Positions 32,852 to 41,199 of a stretch of DNA of 64,000 nucleotides are shown in pieces (position 1 is the first letter of the stretch; every line of letters starts with the position of its first letter). The position numbers and the translations under genes were made by a program. The notes below the pieces were generated by a model. That model saw only the letters and a program-made list of their open reading frames with translations, had not been told where the DNA came from and did not search any database. Source of the stretch: an uncultured Eubacterium sp. (lineage in GTDB: Bacteria > Bacillota > Clostridia > Oscillospirales > Acutalibacteraceae); contig NZ_CAMFQO010000005.1 of the NCBI RefSeq assembly GCF_945980375.1, forward strand, positions 1 to 64,000, read 5' to 3'.

Positions 32852-34696
32852 ATGAGGAAAAATAGTGCAAAAAAACTGTTTGCGTTGGCACTTGCTGCCG
32901 TTATTGCAGCGTCGCCGATAACTGCTTTTGCGTTTACAAGCTCAAGCAGGTTTACAACAAAAACCTATACCCATCAGGACAGATTTTTCAACACCGGTAT
33001 TCAAGAGGGTATTGATGTTTCCTATCATAACGGAAAGCTTGATTGGGGCGTTATTAAAAATGCAGGGGTGGATTTTGCCATTATCCGTGCGGCATACCGT
33101 GGCTACGGCAAAAATGGCACCTTGGTTAAGGATACCGAGTTTGCAAACAATATTATGAACGCACAGGCACAGGGTATTCCTGTCGGTGTTTATATTTACT
33201 CACAGGCTATTACTACTGCCGAGGCGGTGCAGGAGGCAAATTTTATCCTTGATATTATCAGCGGATACAGCATCGATTTACCGGTTGTGTTTGACTACGA
33301 GTTTGCGGGCGTAGAGGACGGAAGGCTTGATTCTGCTTGGTCAAGCGGAAAGCTTAATAAAAGCAAAATGACAGATATTACACTCGCATTTTGCGACACT
33401 GTAAAAAATGCGGGCTACGACGCAATGGTTTACGCAAACAAATCGTTTTTGAATACCAATATTGATCACACCGCTATTGAAAACGCAGGCTATCAGGTTT
33501 GGCTTGCTCATTACACAACCAATACAAATTACACGGGTGAATACAAGATTTGGCAGTACACATCGGACGGTTCAATCCCCGGAATTGCCAATAAGAGATT
33601 TGACTGTAACTTTATGTATTCAGGCTCTTTACCGAGCTCTGCACCGAGGATTCTGCCTATTCCTAATCAAACCTATACAGGCTATGAAATTTGCCCGGAG
33701 GTTAAGTTGTCGTACGGTGATTATATTTTAACCGAGGGTGTAGACTACACAACATATTATCAGGATAATGTTGAAATCGGAACGGCTACAGTAAACGTTG
33801 TGGGCATCGGTATGTTTAGCGGATACATTGATCTAAAGGCAAGCTTCAACATAGTTGCGCAAACTGTTGAAAATATGAGGTGCACATCCACCTCGTCAAA
33901 TTCCGCAAATATCGAGTGGGATGCGGTAAACGGTGCCACCGGCTACATTGTTCAAATTCTAAAGAACGGCAAGTGGACCAATGCAGGCACATTTACCGAT
34001 ACAAAGGCAACTGTTACAGGTCTTGCTGTCGGCTCGCTTAACTATATCCACATTGCCGCATATACAAATGTTAACGGTAAAAATTATGTCGGTGCATACA
34101 ACAAGCACATTACTGTTTCAACACAGCTCGGCCCCGTAAACACAAGGGTATCAAAGTACACCAATTCGTACATTACTCTTGCTTGGGATAAGCAAACGGC
34201 ATCAAACGGCTACGAGATTTACAGTTATGATTACGGCAAAAAGAAATATGTGCTGTACAAAACAATTACAAACGGCAACACAGGCTCATACAAGATAACA
34301 GGTCTTTCATCAAATAAAAAGTACAAGTTCAAAATCCGTGCATATAAGCTTGTTAACGGCAAAAAGACCTATGGCTCATTGGGTAATTGGGTGCTTCAGT
34401 ACACATCGGTCAAAAAGCCTACATTAAAATCAGCAACATCTCCGTCAACCAAAAGAATAAAAATGACCTGGTCAAAGGTCAGCGGTGCAACAGGCTATCA
34501 GGTTATGTGGTCTACATACAGTGATTTTTCACAAAACTATTTGACAAAGTCGGTTTCATCAAAAAATTTGTCAACTACATTGACAACCGCAAAGTCAAAG
34601 AAAACCTACTATGTTAAGGTAAGAGCATACAGAACAATTTCGGGCAAAAAGGTTTATTCACCCTGGAGCTCAAAGAAAACATTAAAAACAAAGTAA
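32852..34696 (+). CDS. secreted GH25 muramidase with MBG-like and FN3 domains
   Basis: 614 residues. Signal peptide KLFALALAAVIAASPITAFA; GH25 domain ~48-250 (GIDVSYHNGKLDWGVIKNAGVDFAIIRAAYRGYG, catalytic VVFDYEFA); an MBG-like repeat ~265-345 (IPNQTYTGYEICPEVKLSYGDYILTEGVDY); then three FN3 repeats to the end (VENMRCTSTSSNSANIEWDAVNGATGYIVQ and later copies with WSKVSGATGYQVMWSTY). The repeats likely space the enzyme in the wall or bind glycans. Paralogous catalytic domain to the preceding gene. Ends at a strong terminator. Confidence 0.93.
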   Translation: MRKNSAKKLFALALAAVIAASPITAFAFTSSSRFTTKTYTHQDRFFNTGIQEGIDVSYHNGKLDWGVIKNAGVDFAIIRAAYRGYGKNGTLVKDTEFANNIMNAQAQGIPVGVYIYSQAITTAEAVQEANFILDIISGYSIDLPVVFDYEFAGVEDGRLDSAWSSGKLNKSKMTDITLAFCDTVKNAGYDAMVYANKSFLNTNIDHTAIENAGYQVWLAHYTTNTNYTGEYKIWQYTSDGSIPGIANKRFDCNFMYSGSLPSSAPRILPIPNQTYTGYEICPEVKLSYGDYILTEGVDYTTYYQDNVEIGTATVNVVGIGMFSGYIDLKASFNIVAQTVENMRCTSTSSNSANIEWDAVNGATGYIVQILKNGKWTNAGTFTDTKATVTGLAVGSLNYIHIAAYTNVNGKNYVGAYNKHITVSTQLGPVNTRVSKYTNSYITLAWDKQTASNGYEIYSYDYGKKKYVLYKTITNGNTGSYKITGLSSNKKYKFKIRAYKLVNGKKTYGSLGNWVLQYTSVKKPTLKSATSPSTKRIKMTWSKVSGATGYQVMWSTYSDFSQNYLTKSVSSKNLSTTLTTAKSKKTYYVKVRAYRTISGKKVYSPWSSKKTLKTK

Positions 34697-34726
34697 AAAA
34701 ACGGCACTCAGTGCCGTTTTTCTCTT
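34697..34726 (+). terminator. intrinsic terminator of GH25 operon
   Basis: AAACGGCAC/GTGCCGTTTTT compact hairpin immediately after the stop codon. Confidence 0.8.
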
Positions 34727-34781
34727 TTATTATTTTATTATGTGTGATATAATTGTTTTATCATTTATTGTGAGGATAAAT

Positions 34782-37172
34782 ATGAAAAGGATTATTTCTG
34801 CATTGATAGCTATGTGCGTTGTGCTTTGTGTTTGCTTGCCTGCATATGCTCAATCAAACGCAACGCTTAATATTTCAAAAAATGATATTGGTGAAAAGAC
34901 ATCTCCGTCCCTATATGGCTTAACTCTTGATGAAGATTCGTTTGCGGTTGACGGCGGCTTGGTGTCCAATATGGTGTGCAACAATTCCTTTGAGTATGCC
35001 GACAATCCTGAATATGCGTGGAGCTTTAACGGTGTGTCGCCGGTTGTTTCATCTCAAGGGGCTGTCAATTCCAACAACCCAACCTACGAAACCGTAACCG
35101 TTGAGTCATCGGGAAATATGATAAACAGGGGTTATACTCCGCTTTTTGACAGCAAGGGTAATTATGACGAGGCTGTTGCCGACGGTGCGGGTATGAGCTT
35201 TGTAAAGGGCAAAACATATCTGTTTTCCTGCTACCTGAGGAATGTTGACTTTGAAGGAAAAATCGGTGTGTTCATCGACTCAAAGGGCAACAAAGCAGAC
35301 CCTGTTCAGCTAAACATTAATTCCGTTAGCCAAAAAACATGGACAAGGATTAATGTAAAAATTAAGTCAAGTGCAACAGAAAGCGGTAGGCTCGGTATAA
35401 GCTTTAACGGCACAGGCTCGGTGTGTATTGATTATGTTACACTTTGCCCTGATGACAGCTACGGTACGGGGGATGAATGGAAATATGTTACCTTGCGACA
35501 GGATATGGTGGATGCAATTAAAAACCTTAAACCGTCATATTTGAAATTTCCGGGTGCGTGCTCGGTTGAAGATACAGATTTTTCGTGGAAAAACACTATC
35601 GGCGAGCCGGCACTTCGTAAACAATGTGCAGGTGCCGAAAACGATTATTCAAAGGGCATTGCCGTAAACAACACAAGTCTTATGGGGTATCACGAATACT
35701 TTCAGCTTGCAAGGGATATAAATGCCGTTCCCGTTGCCGTTGTGGGTGCAGGTGTTGCCTGCCAAACAAACGGCAGGTATGAGGCGTATTTGCAGGCAAT
35801 GAACAAAACATATATGACCGATGAGCAGTGGGAGACATATCTTGTAGATGAATGCGGATATAAGAAGAGCGAGGTTGCTCAAAGAACGCAGTACATTGAC
35901 TCGCTCGGTGTAAATAGCGTAGATGATTTTGATGCCTTTGTTGACAGTATGTCGCTCAATCCCGACACGGCGGAATTCACAAATTATGCACAGGATGTGC
36001 TTGACCTTATTGAGTATGCAAACGCTCCGTCAACAGCAGGCTATTGGGCGTCACTTCGCAGTGCCAACGGCAGCGAGCAACCGTTTAACCTTAAATATAT
36101 TCAGGTTGGCGGGGATAACTACGGTGATGTATATTGGCGTAATTTTGAGGCATTAAAAAAGATAATTAACAAAAAATATCCCGATATTGTTGTTTTGGCT
36201 TCAACCGGCTTTGCAGGTAACGGAGTAGAGTTTGACACAGCGTGGAACAGAATAGGTACAGATGCCATGGTCAGCGAAAACGTGACGGACAGCAGTGAAT
36301 ACCCCTTGTCACAGTTTGTTACAAGGTACGACAGCTATGCAACCGACGGTACGGATGTAATGGTGCAATACAAAAGTGAGGCCTTGAAAAAAGGCACACA
36401 GATAAAAGACAACAATCTTTTTTGTGCCGTGCAGGAGGGCGCGTTTGCTACGGGTATTGAACGCAACAGCGGTGTTGTCAAAATGTCGAGCTATATGACT
36501 GCGTTTTCTAAAATAGATGCCGGTAAAAACACGCAAAGCCTTGCTTGGTTTGATAATGAAAGTATAGTTCTGACACCAAGCTACTACACGCAAATGATAT
36601 TTGCGGGTAATTACGGGGGCAACTATGTCAATTCCAATCTTTCGGCTGATGATGACGGCATATATCAAAGTGTAACTATTGATGAGGGAGCACAGGCATT
36701 GTACATAAAGCTTGTTAATGTCAGCGGTTCAAGGCAAACCTTAAGCATAAATCTGAGTGGCTTTGATGACATTTCGGTTGCATCAATGCAAAGTGTGGGT
36801 GCAGATACAAAATCATCATTTAACAGCCCTAAAAAGCAAACCATTGCTCCCATTCAGCAGGATTTGGAATTTGAGGCGAGTAATATTGATGTTGAGCTTT
36901 TGCCTTACAGTGCCAATGTTGTAAGAGTGGGATACGGTCAAAACAGCGGGGCCGGCTTTTTTAACCTGCCCGACGGTATAGATACGGAGGTTAAATCAAA
37001 TATTCCTATGGGAACTGTAATTTTTATTATTTTGGTAATTGTGTTATTTGTTTTGGGTAGCTTTGGCGGATACTTTGCCTATTCAAAGCTTGTGCTTGGC
37101 GGCAAGGGTATCAAGGATGTAAAAAGAGCAATGAAGGAGAAAAAGGACGATGACGCCGGCAAAGAAGAATAA
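34782..37172 (+). CDS. secreted, membrane-anchored GH51-like protein, probably non-catalytic
   Basis: 796 residues. Signal peptide (IISALIAMCVVLCVCLPAYAQ) from ATG 34782; a CBM4-like sheet ~80-210; then a GH51-type alpha-L-arabinofuranosidase barrel (YLKFPGACSVEDTDFSWKNTIG; FATGIERNSGVVKMSSYMTAFSKI; FDNESIVLTPSYYTQMIF). The acid/base motif GNE reads GGD (IQVGGDNYG), and where the nucleophile VGEY is expected it reads MVQYKSE, so both catalytic Glu seem lost. A C-terminal TM helix (TVIFIILVIVLFVLGSFGGYF) and Lys-rich tail anchor it in the membrane. More likely a glycan-binding or sensing protein than an enzyme. It overlaps the next gene by 23 bp. Confidence 0.78.
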   Translation: MKRIISALIAMCVVLCVCLPAYAQSNATLNISKNDIGEKTSPSLYGLTLDEDSFAVDGGLVSNMVCNNSFEYADNPEYAWSFNGVSPVVSSQGAVNSNNPTYETVTVESSGNMINRGYTPLFDSKGNYDEAVADGAGMSFVKGKTYLFSCYLRNVDFEGKIGVFIDSKGNKADPVQLNINSVSQKTWTRINVKIKSSATESGRLGISFNGTGSVCIDYVTLCPDDSYGTGDEWKYVTLRQDMVDAIKNLKPSYLKFPGACSVEDTDFSWKNTIGEPALRKQCAGAENDYSKGIAVNNTSLMGYHEYFQLARDINAVPVAVVGAGVACQTNGRYEAYLQAMNKTYMTDEQWETYLVDECGYKKSEVAQRTQYIDSLGVNSVDDFDAFVDSMSLNPDTAEFTNYAQDVLDLIEYANAPSTAGYWASLRSANGSEQPFNLKYIQVGGDNYGDVYWRNFEALKKIINKKYPDIVVLASTGFAGNGVEFDTAWNRIGTDAMVSENVTDSSEYPLSQFVTRYDSYATDGTDVMVQYKSEALKKGTQIKDNNLFCAVQEGAFATGIERNSGVVKMSSYMTAFSKIDAGKNTQSLAWFDNESIVLTPSYYTQMIFAGNYGGNYVNSNLSADDDGIYQSVTIDEGAQALYIKLVNVSGSRQTLSINLSGFDDISVASMQSVGADTKSSFNSPKKQTIAPIQQDLEFEASNIDVELLPYSANVVRVGYGQNSGAGFFNLPDGIDTEVKSNIPMGTVIFIILVIVLFVLGSFGGYFAYSKLVLGGKGIKDVKRAMKEKKDDDAGKEE

Positions 37173-38139
37173 AATCACCTTTATTTCCTCTGTTACTTCT
37201 CCCGAGAGGGCATATGCCAATATACCTGAGCTTGACGGATTTGATGTAAAATTTTTTACCATACTTGACGATTTTGACAAAATTATTGAAAATGCGCCCG
37301 ACACCGAGTTTTTGATTGTTGATGCTATGGGTAAGGTTAATGCACAGGTGATTGATGCTATGCCTAACCTACGGCTTATTCAGTCGGAGGGTGTTGGCTA
37401 TCAGGGCATTGATGTTGATTCTGCTTCGAAAAGAGGTATCCCTGTTTGTAATAACAAGGGCATCAATGACACTGCTGTTGCCGAGTCCGCTGTGTTCCTA
37501 ATTCTCGCCTGCCTTAAAAACTATAATGAGGGCGTCAAGGCAGTTTATGACGGCAGACAAATAGAAAAAAAGGCAGAATCCTTTGGTGTTGTAAAAGAGC
37601 TGTCGGAATGTACGGTAGGACTTGTCGGCTTTGGTGATATAGCACGGCAGACCGCAAGGCTGTTAAATGCCTTTGGTGCAAGGGTTGTGTACTATAACCG
37701 CACAAGGTATAAAGAGCTTGAAGATGAGCTTTGCGCCGAATATGTCAGCCTTGATGAGTTACTTAATATGAGCGATTTTGTGTCGCTTCATCTTGCGGTA
37801 TCCGATGAAACAAGGGAGATTGTTAATGCTGATTTTCTTGCAAAAATGAAAAAAACGGCATTTCTTATCAACACCGCAAGGGGCGACTTGGTGGATAATC
37901 TTGCCCTGTACGATGCATTGAAAAACGGCAAAATAAAGGGCGCAGGGCTTGATGTTATTGCTCCGGAGCCTGTCACGGCAGACAATATCCTGCTTGATGA
38001 AGCAATAAAGGATAAGCTGATAATCACCCCGCACATAGCAGGAATTTCAGCACTTACGGTCAAAAAGCTATACCGCAATTGCTATGATAACATTCAGCGT
38101 GTACTAAACAATGAACAACCAAATAACAGGATAAATTAA
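37150..38139 (+). CDS. D-2-hydroxyacid dehydrogenase (NAD-binding)
   Basis: 329 residues. N-terminal substrate lobe, then NAD-binding GLVGFGDIARQTARLLNAFGARVVYYNRT, catalytic Arg in INTARGDLVDN, Glu in DVIAPEPV and His in ITPHIAGIS. These are the conserved Arg-Glu-His of D-lactate, glycerate and phosphoglycerate dehydrogenases; substrate cannot be named. Start overlaps the GH51-like gene by 23 bp (AAGGAG 10 nt upstream), suggesting coupling. Bidirectional terminator follows. Confidence 0.9.
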   Translation: MTPAKKNKITFISSVTSPERAYANIPELDGFDVKFFTILDDFDKIIENAPDTEFLIVDAMGKVNAQVIDAMPNLRLIQSEGVGYQGIDVDSASKRGIPVCNNKGINDTAVAESAVFLILACLKNYNEGVKAVYDGRQIEKKAESFGVVKELSECTVGLVGFGDIARQTARLLNAFGARVVYYNRTRYKELEDELCAEYVSLDELLNMSDFVSLHLAVSDETREIVNADFLAKMKKTAFLINTARGDLVDNLALYDALKNGKIKGAGLDVIAPEPVTADNILLDEAIKDKLIITPHIAGISALTVKKLYRNCYDNIQRVLNNEQPNNRIN

Positions 38140-38174
38140 AAGCGGATTGAACTCGATGTTCAATCCGCTTTTTC
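38139..38174. terminator. bidirectional terminator
   Basis: AAAAGCGGATTGAAC/GTTCAATCCGCTTTTT perfect hairpin between convergent dehydrogenase and trmL. Confidence 0.8.
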
Positions 38175-38243
38175 CCTCCCTTACAATAAAGGCGAGCCAA
38201 GCATAATATCTTTTGGAGTGGTTCAGGCCATTTTTCAATTGTT

Positions 38244-38744
38244 TTACCATTCTAAATTGTGGAGTTTGCCTTTTTGGACTAATTCGGGGTAATCCCATTG
38301 ACGCAGGACCTCGTATGTGCCGATTGCCACTGCGTTTGAGAGGTTCAGGCTTCTGATGATGCCCCTCATTGGCATACGCACGCAGGTGTCGTGGTTAGCT
38401 TTGAGGAGCTCCTCCGGAAGTCCCTTTGTTTCCTTGCCGAAAATAAGGTAGCAGTTGTTTGGATATTCAACATCCGAGTGTGTCTGCTCTGCCTTGGTGG
38501 TAAAGTAGTAGAATTTGCCGTCCTTGTTTTTTTCAAAAAATTCATCGGTGCTGTCGTAAAAGGTGATGTCGAGCTTGTCCCAATAATCAAGACCTGCTCT
38601 TTTTACTTGCTTGTCTGTAATGTGAAAGCCCATAGGTCCTACAAGGTGCAGACGTGCGCCTGTTGCGGCACAGGTGCGTGCAATGTTGCCTGTGTTTTGC
38701 GGAATTTCAGGCTCAATTAGTACAATGTTAAGCGAGTGCTCCAT
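38244..38744 (-). CDS. trmL: tRNA (cytidine/uridine-34 2'-O)-methyltransferase TrmL
   Basis: 166 residues, a SPOUT fold. Motif 1 IPQNTGNIARTCAATGARLHLVGPMGF, motif 2 LIFGKETKGLPEELL and motif 3 VRMPMRGIIRSLNLSNAVAIGTYEVLRQ. It methylates the wobble ribose of tRNA-Leu in characterised relatives. Length matches the family. Its start overlaps the nagA stop region (17 bp overlap), so nagA and trmL are co-transcribed on the minus strand with dus. Confidence 0.95.
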   Translation of the reverse strand: MEHSLNIVLIEPEIPQNTGNIARTCAATGARLHLVGPMGFHITDKQVKRAGLDYWDKLDITFYDSTDEFFEKNKDGKFYYFTTKAEQTHSDVEYPNNCYLIFGKETKGLPEELLKANHDTCVRMPMRGIIRSLNLSNAVAIGTYEVLRQWDYPELVQKGKLHNLEW

Positions 38745-39837
38745 TTATGTAAACCTCTTTTATGTTCAAATTTTCATCGGCAACAATGAGGTCAGCACAT
38801 TTGCCGACTGCAATTGAGCCTATTTTGTCATCCTCTTTGATAACCCTTGCAGGATTGATTGTGCATGATTTTAATGCGGTTTTGAAATCAATGCCTATTT
38901 CCAAAAGGTTTTTGAACTCGTCAAATACATTTGTGATAGATGCCGCGATCGTGCCGTCCTCAAGCTTTGCAACCTTGTAACCGTCCTTAACATATGTCAT
39001 CTGACCGCCAAGCTCGTATTCGCCTATGCCGAGACCGGCACCACGCATTGAGTCGCTTATTACACAGGCTCTGTCTTCCCCCAAAATGCTAAATGCGTTT
39101 CGCAAAACCGTTGGGCAAATATGCTCACAGTCGCAGATAAGCTCGGCTGTAATATCGCTGTCAAGCACAGCGCCGACAATTCCTGCCTCGCGGTGAGTCA
39201 TAGGAGTCATTGCGTTAAACAGATGGGTTGCGTGAGCAATTCCTTTATCAATTGATTCTCTTGCTTCTTTTTCGTTTGCACAGCTGTGACCGATAGAAAT
39301 CGTCATTTTTTGCTTTAACTGTGTGATAAACTCACTTGTGTCGCTTACCTCGGGAGCAATGGTGATAAGCTTTATCTTGTCGCAAATATCAAGCAATTCG
39401 TTAACCTCGTCAACGCTTGCATTACGGATATATTCTCTGTTTTGTGCACCCGCTTTTGCGTTTGCAATATACGGACCTTCAAGATTTATTCCCACGAGCT
39501 TTGATTTAGGAGAGTTAAAGCTATTTACCACCTCGGCTATTTCCTTTAGCTTTTTGTGCGGCAAAGTCATGGTTGTTGCGCAAAAGGAGGTAACACCCTT
39601 TGATGCAAGATAGGTGCTGATTTTTTCAAAGCTGTCGGCAGTGCCGTCAGAGCAATCTGCACCGTTGCCACCGTGAATATGTATGTCAACAAATCCCGGC
39701 AGAATAATGCTTCCACTCATATCAACACCGTCATCGTTGATAATTCCGATTTCGGTTATTATTCCGTTTTCGATTTTTATATCGCCGAATTCTTTTTCAA
39801 ATTCCTCGTTATAAAATGTACAATTTTTAAGTATCAT
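38728..39837 (-). CDS. nagA: N-acetylglucosamine-6-phosphate deacetylase
   Basis: 369 residues. Metal site and loop PGFVDIHIHGGNGADCSDG, GINLEGPYIANAKAGAQN, SIGHSCANEKEA, THLFNAMTPMTHREAGIVGAVL and the catalytic Asp in VISDSMRGAG. It converts GlcNAc-6-P to GlcN-6-P in amino-sugar recycling. No nagB is adjacent. It overlaps dus by one base and trmL by 17, forming a dus-nagA-trmL unit. Confidence 0.96.
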   Translation of the reverse strand: MILKNCTFYNEEFEKEFGDIKIENGIITEIGIINDDGVDMSGSIILPGFVDIHIHGGNGADCSDGTADSFEKISTYLASKGVTSFCATTMTLPHKKLKEIAEVVNSFNSPKSKLVGINLEGPYIANAKAGAQNREYIRNASVDEVNELLDICDKIKLITIAPEVSDTSEFITQLKQKMTISIGHSCANEKEARESIDKGIAHATHLFNAMTPMTHREAGIVGAVLDSDITAELICDCEHICPTVLRNAFSILGEDRACVISDSMRGAGLGIGEYELGGQMTYVKDGYKVAKLEDGTIAASITNVFDEFKNLLEIGIDFKTALKSCTINPARVIKEDDKIGSIAVGKCADLIVADENLNIKEVYINGALA

Positions 39838-40799
39838 TATTCTATCTCCTTGATTATGCGGTATGACAGCTCCTGAAGCTGTTCAAAGTGCTCGTATTTG
39901 CTGATTTCGGCACGAAGCTTCGCACCGCCTCGCATACCCTTTGTGTAGTATGCGGCATGGTGCCTTGCCTCTCGCATGGCTGTGTATTCGCCCTTGTATT
40001 CTATGATTTTTTGTATATGCTTTAGCATTACGTTCATTTTTTCAACAGTTGAAGGCTCCGGTATTACCCTACATTCGCCAAGGTATGCGTTTATTCTTGA
40101 AAATAGCCACGGATTGCCAAGTGCTCCTCTGCCAATCATTATTGCATCTGCATTTGTTTTTTCAAGCATAATTGCCGCGGTTTGCTCGTCGACAATATCG
40201 CCGTTAGCAATGACGGGAATGTCAACTGCCTTTTTTACATCTGCGATTATTTGGTAATCAACCGTACCGCTGTACATCTGCTGACGTGTTCTGCTGTGAA
40301 CGGCTATGGCACTTGCACCTGCTTTTTGTGCAAGGGTTGCCATTTCTACTGCGTTTACTCTGTCGTCATCCCAGCCCTTGCGAATTTTGACAGTTACGGG
40401 AAGGTCAACAGCCTCAACAACTGCCTTTGTTATTTCGTATGCAAGCTGTGGATTTTTCATTAGGCTTGCACCGCCGCCGTTCATTGCAACCTTTGGCGCA
40501 GGACAACCCATATTTATGTCGATTACATCAGGCTTGAATTCCAGGCATTTTATTGCCGCCTGTGCCATAATCTGCGCTTCGTCGCCGAATATCTGTGCAC
40601 CGCACGGCCTTTCGTTACCTATGGTTAAAAGCTCTGCGCTTTTTTTGTCACCCATGGTAAGCCCTTTGGATGACACCATTTCCGTTACGGTATATGCGGC
40701 ACCGAACTGAACGCAAAGCTCTCTGAATGCTCTGTCGGCTATGCCTGCCATCGGTGCCAAAAAAGCAATATTTTCAAAATTCAAATTGCCGATTTTCAT
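39837..40799 (-). CDS. dus: tRNA-dihydrouridine synthase
   Basis: 320 residues, TIM barrel with FMN. FLAPMAGIADRAFRELC, MVSSKGLTMGD, the active-site Cys in DINMGCPAPKVAMNGGGASLM, KIRKGWDDDRVNAVEMA and FMN-phosphate site MIGRGALGNPWLFSRI. Reduces uridines in tRNA D-loops. First gene of the dus-nagA-trmL unit; upstream is a ~400-bp regulatory stretch shared with murA. Confidence 0.94.
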   Translation of the reverse strand: MKIGNLNFENIAFLAPMAGIADRAFRELCVQFGAAYTVTEMVSSKGLTMGDKKSAELLTIGNERPCGAQIFGDEAQIMAQAAIKCLEFKPDVIDINMGCPAPKVAMNGGGASLMKNPQLAYEITKAVVEAVDLPVTVKIRKGWDDDRVNAVEMATLAQKAGASAIAVHSRTRQQMYSGTVDYQIIADVKKAVDIPVIANGDIVDEQTAAIMLEKTNADAIMIGRGALGNPWLFSRINAYLGECRVIPEPSTVEKMNVMLKHIQKIIEYKGEYTAMREARHHAAYYTKGMRGGAKLRAEISKYEHFEQLQELSYRIIKEIE

Positions 40800-40944
40800 A
40801 AAAAATTACCTCTGTTATTCTGCTGATAATATACCATATTAATAACGAGAAATCAAATAATTTAGTTATAATATATCAATATTTGGTAGTTTTTTACAAT
40901 TAATATAAAATGTAAAAAAAGTCATTGACATATTTGTAATAATA

Positions 40945-40961
40945 TGTTACTCTTTTGTTAC
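40945..40961 (+). promoter_or_regulatory. candidate WalR box in the dus-murA intergenic region
   Basis: TGTTAC-N5-TGTTAC fits TGTWAH-N5-TGTWAH exactly. It lies about 150 bp upstream of the murA promoters and a similar distance from dus. Confidence 0.4.
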
Positions 40962-41095
40962 CTATTGCGATACAAAATATAGTTAATTTATCGGAGTATT
41001 AAGTACAAACACAATATATAGCGTGTTTTTATTTTTTGAGCAATATATTTTGATTTTGCACAAATTACATTTTGGTAAAAATAGATGCATAGATG

Positions 41096-41136
41096 TTCAC
41101 ATTTACGATGATTTTTGATATAATTTACATCGTAAA
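41096..41136 (+). promoter_or_regulatory. upstream murA promoter with overlapping palindromic operator
   Basis: TTCACA (41096-41101), 17 nt, TATAAT (41119-41124). A perfect 9-bp inverted repeat TTTACGATG/CATCGTAAA (41102-41110 and 41128-41136) starts just after the -35 and covers the -10 and predicted start. The geometry fits a repressor operator. Confidence 0.55.
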
Positions 41137-41147
41137 AATGCGTGATT

Positions 41148-41175
41148 TTGATTTTGTTACTACTTCATATATAAT
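41148..41175 (+). promoter_or_regulatory. downstream murA promoter
   Basis: TTGATT, 16-nt spacer, TATAAT, ending 24 nt before the GTG start. Together with the upstream site murA seems to have tandem promoters. Confidence 0.5.
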
Positions 41176-41199
41176 TTCCTAATGAACGGAGGGTGAATC

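Larger units (their letters stand above)
40800..41199. other. 400-bp AT-rich intergenic region
   Basis: No ORF with a ribosome site. Besides the WalR-like box, the operator and the two promoters listed separately, it holds a TTGACA at 40925 whose -10 is poor. I see no riboswitch or other known structured RNA. Confidence 0.5.
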
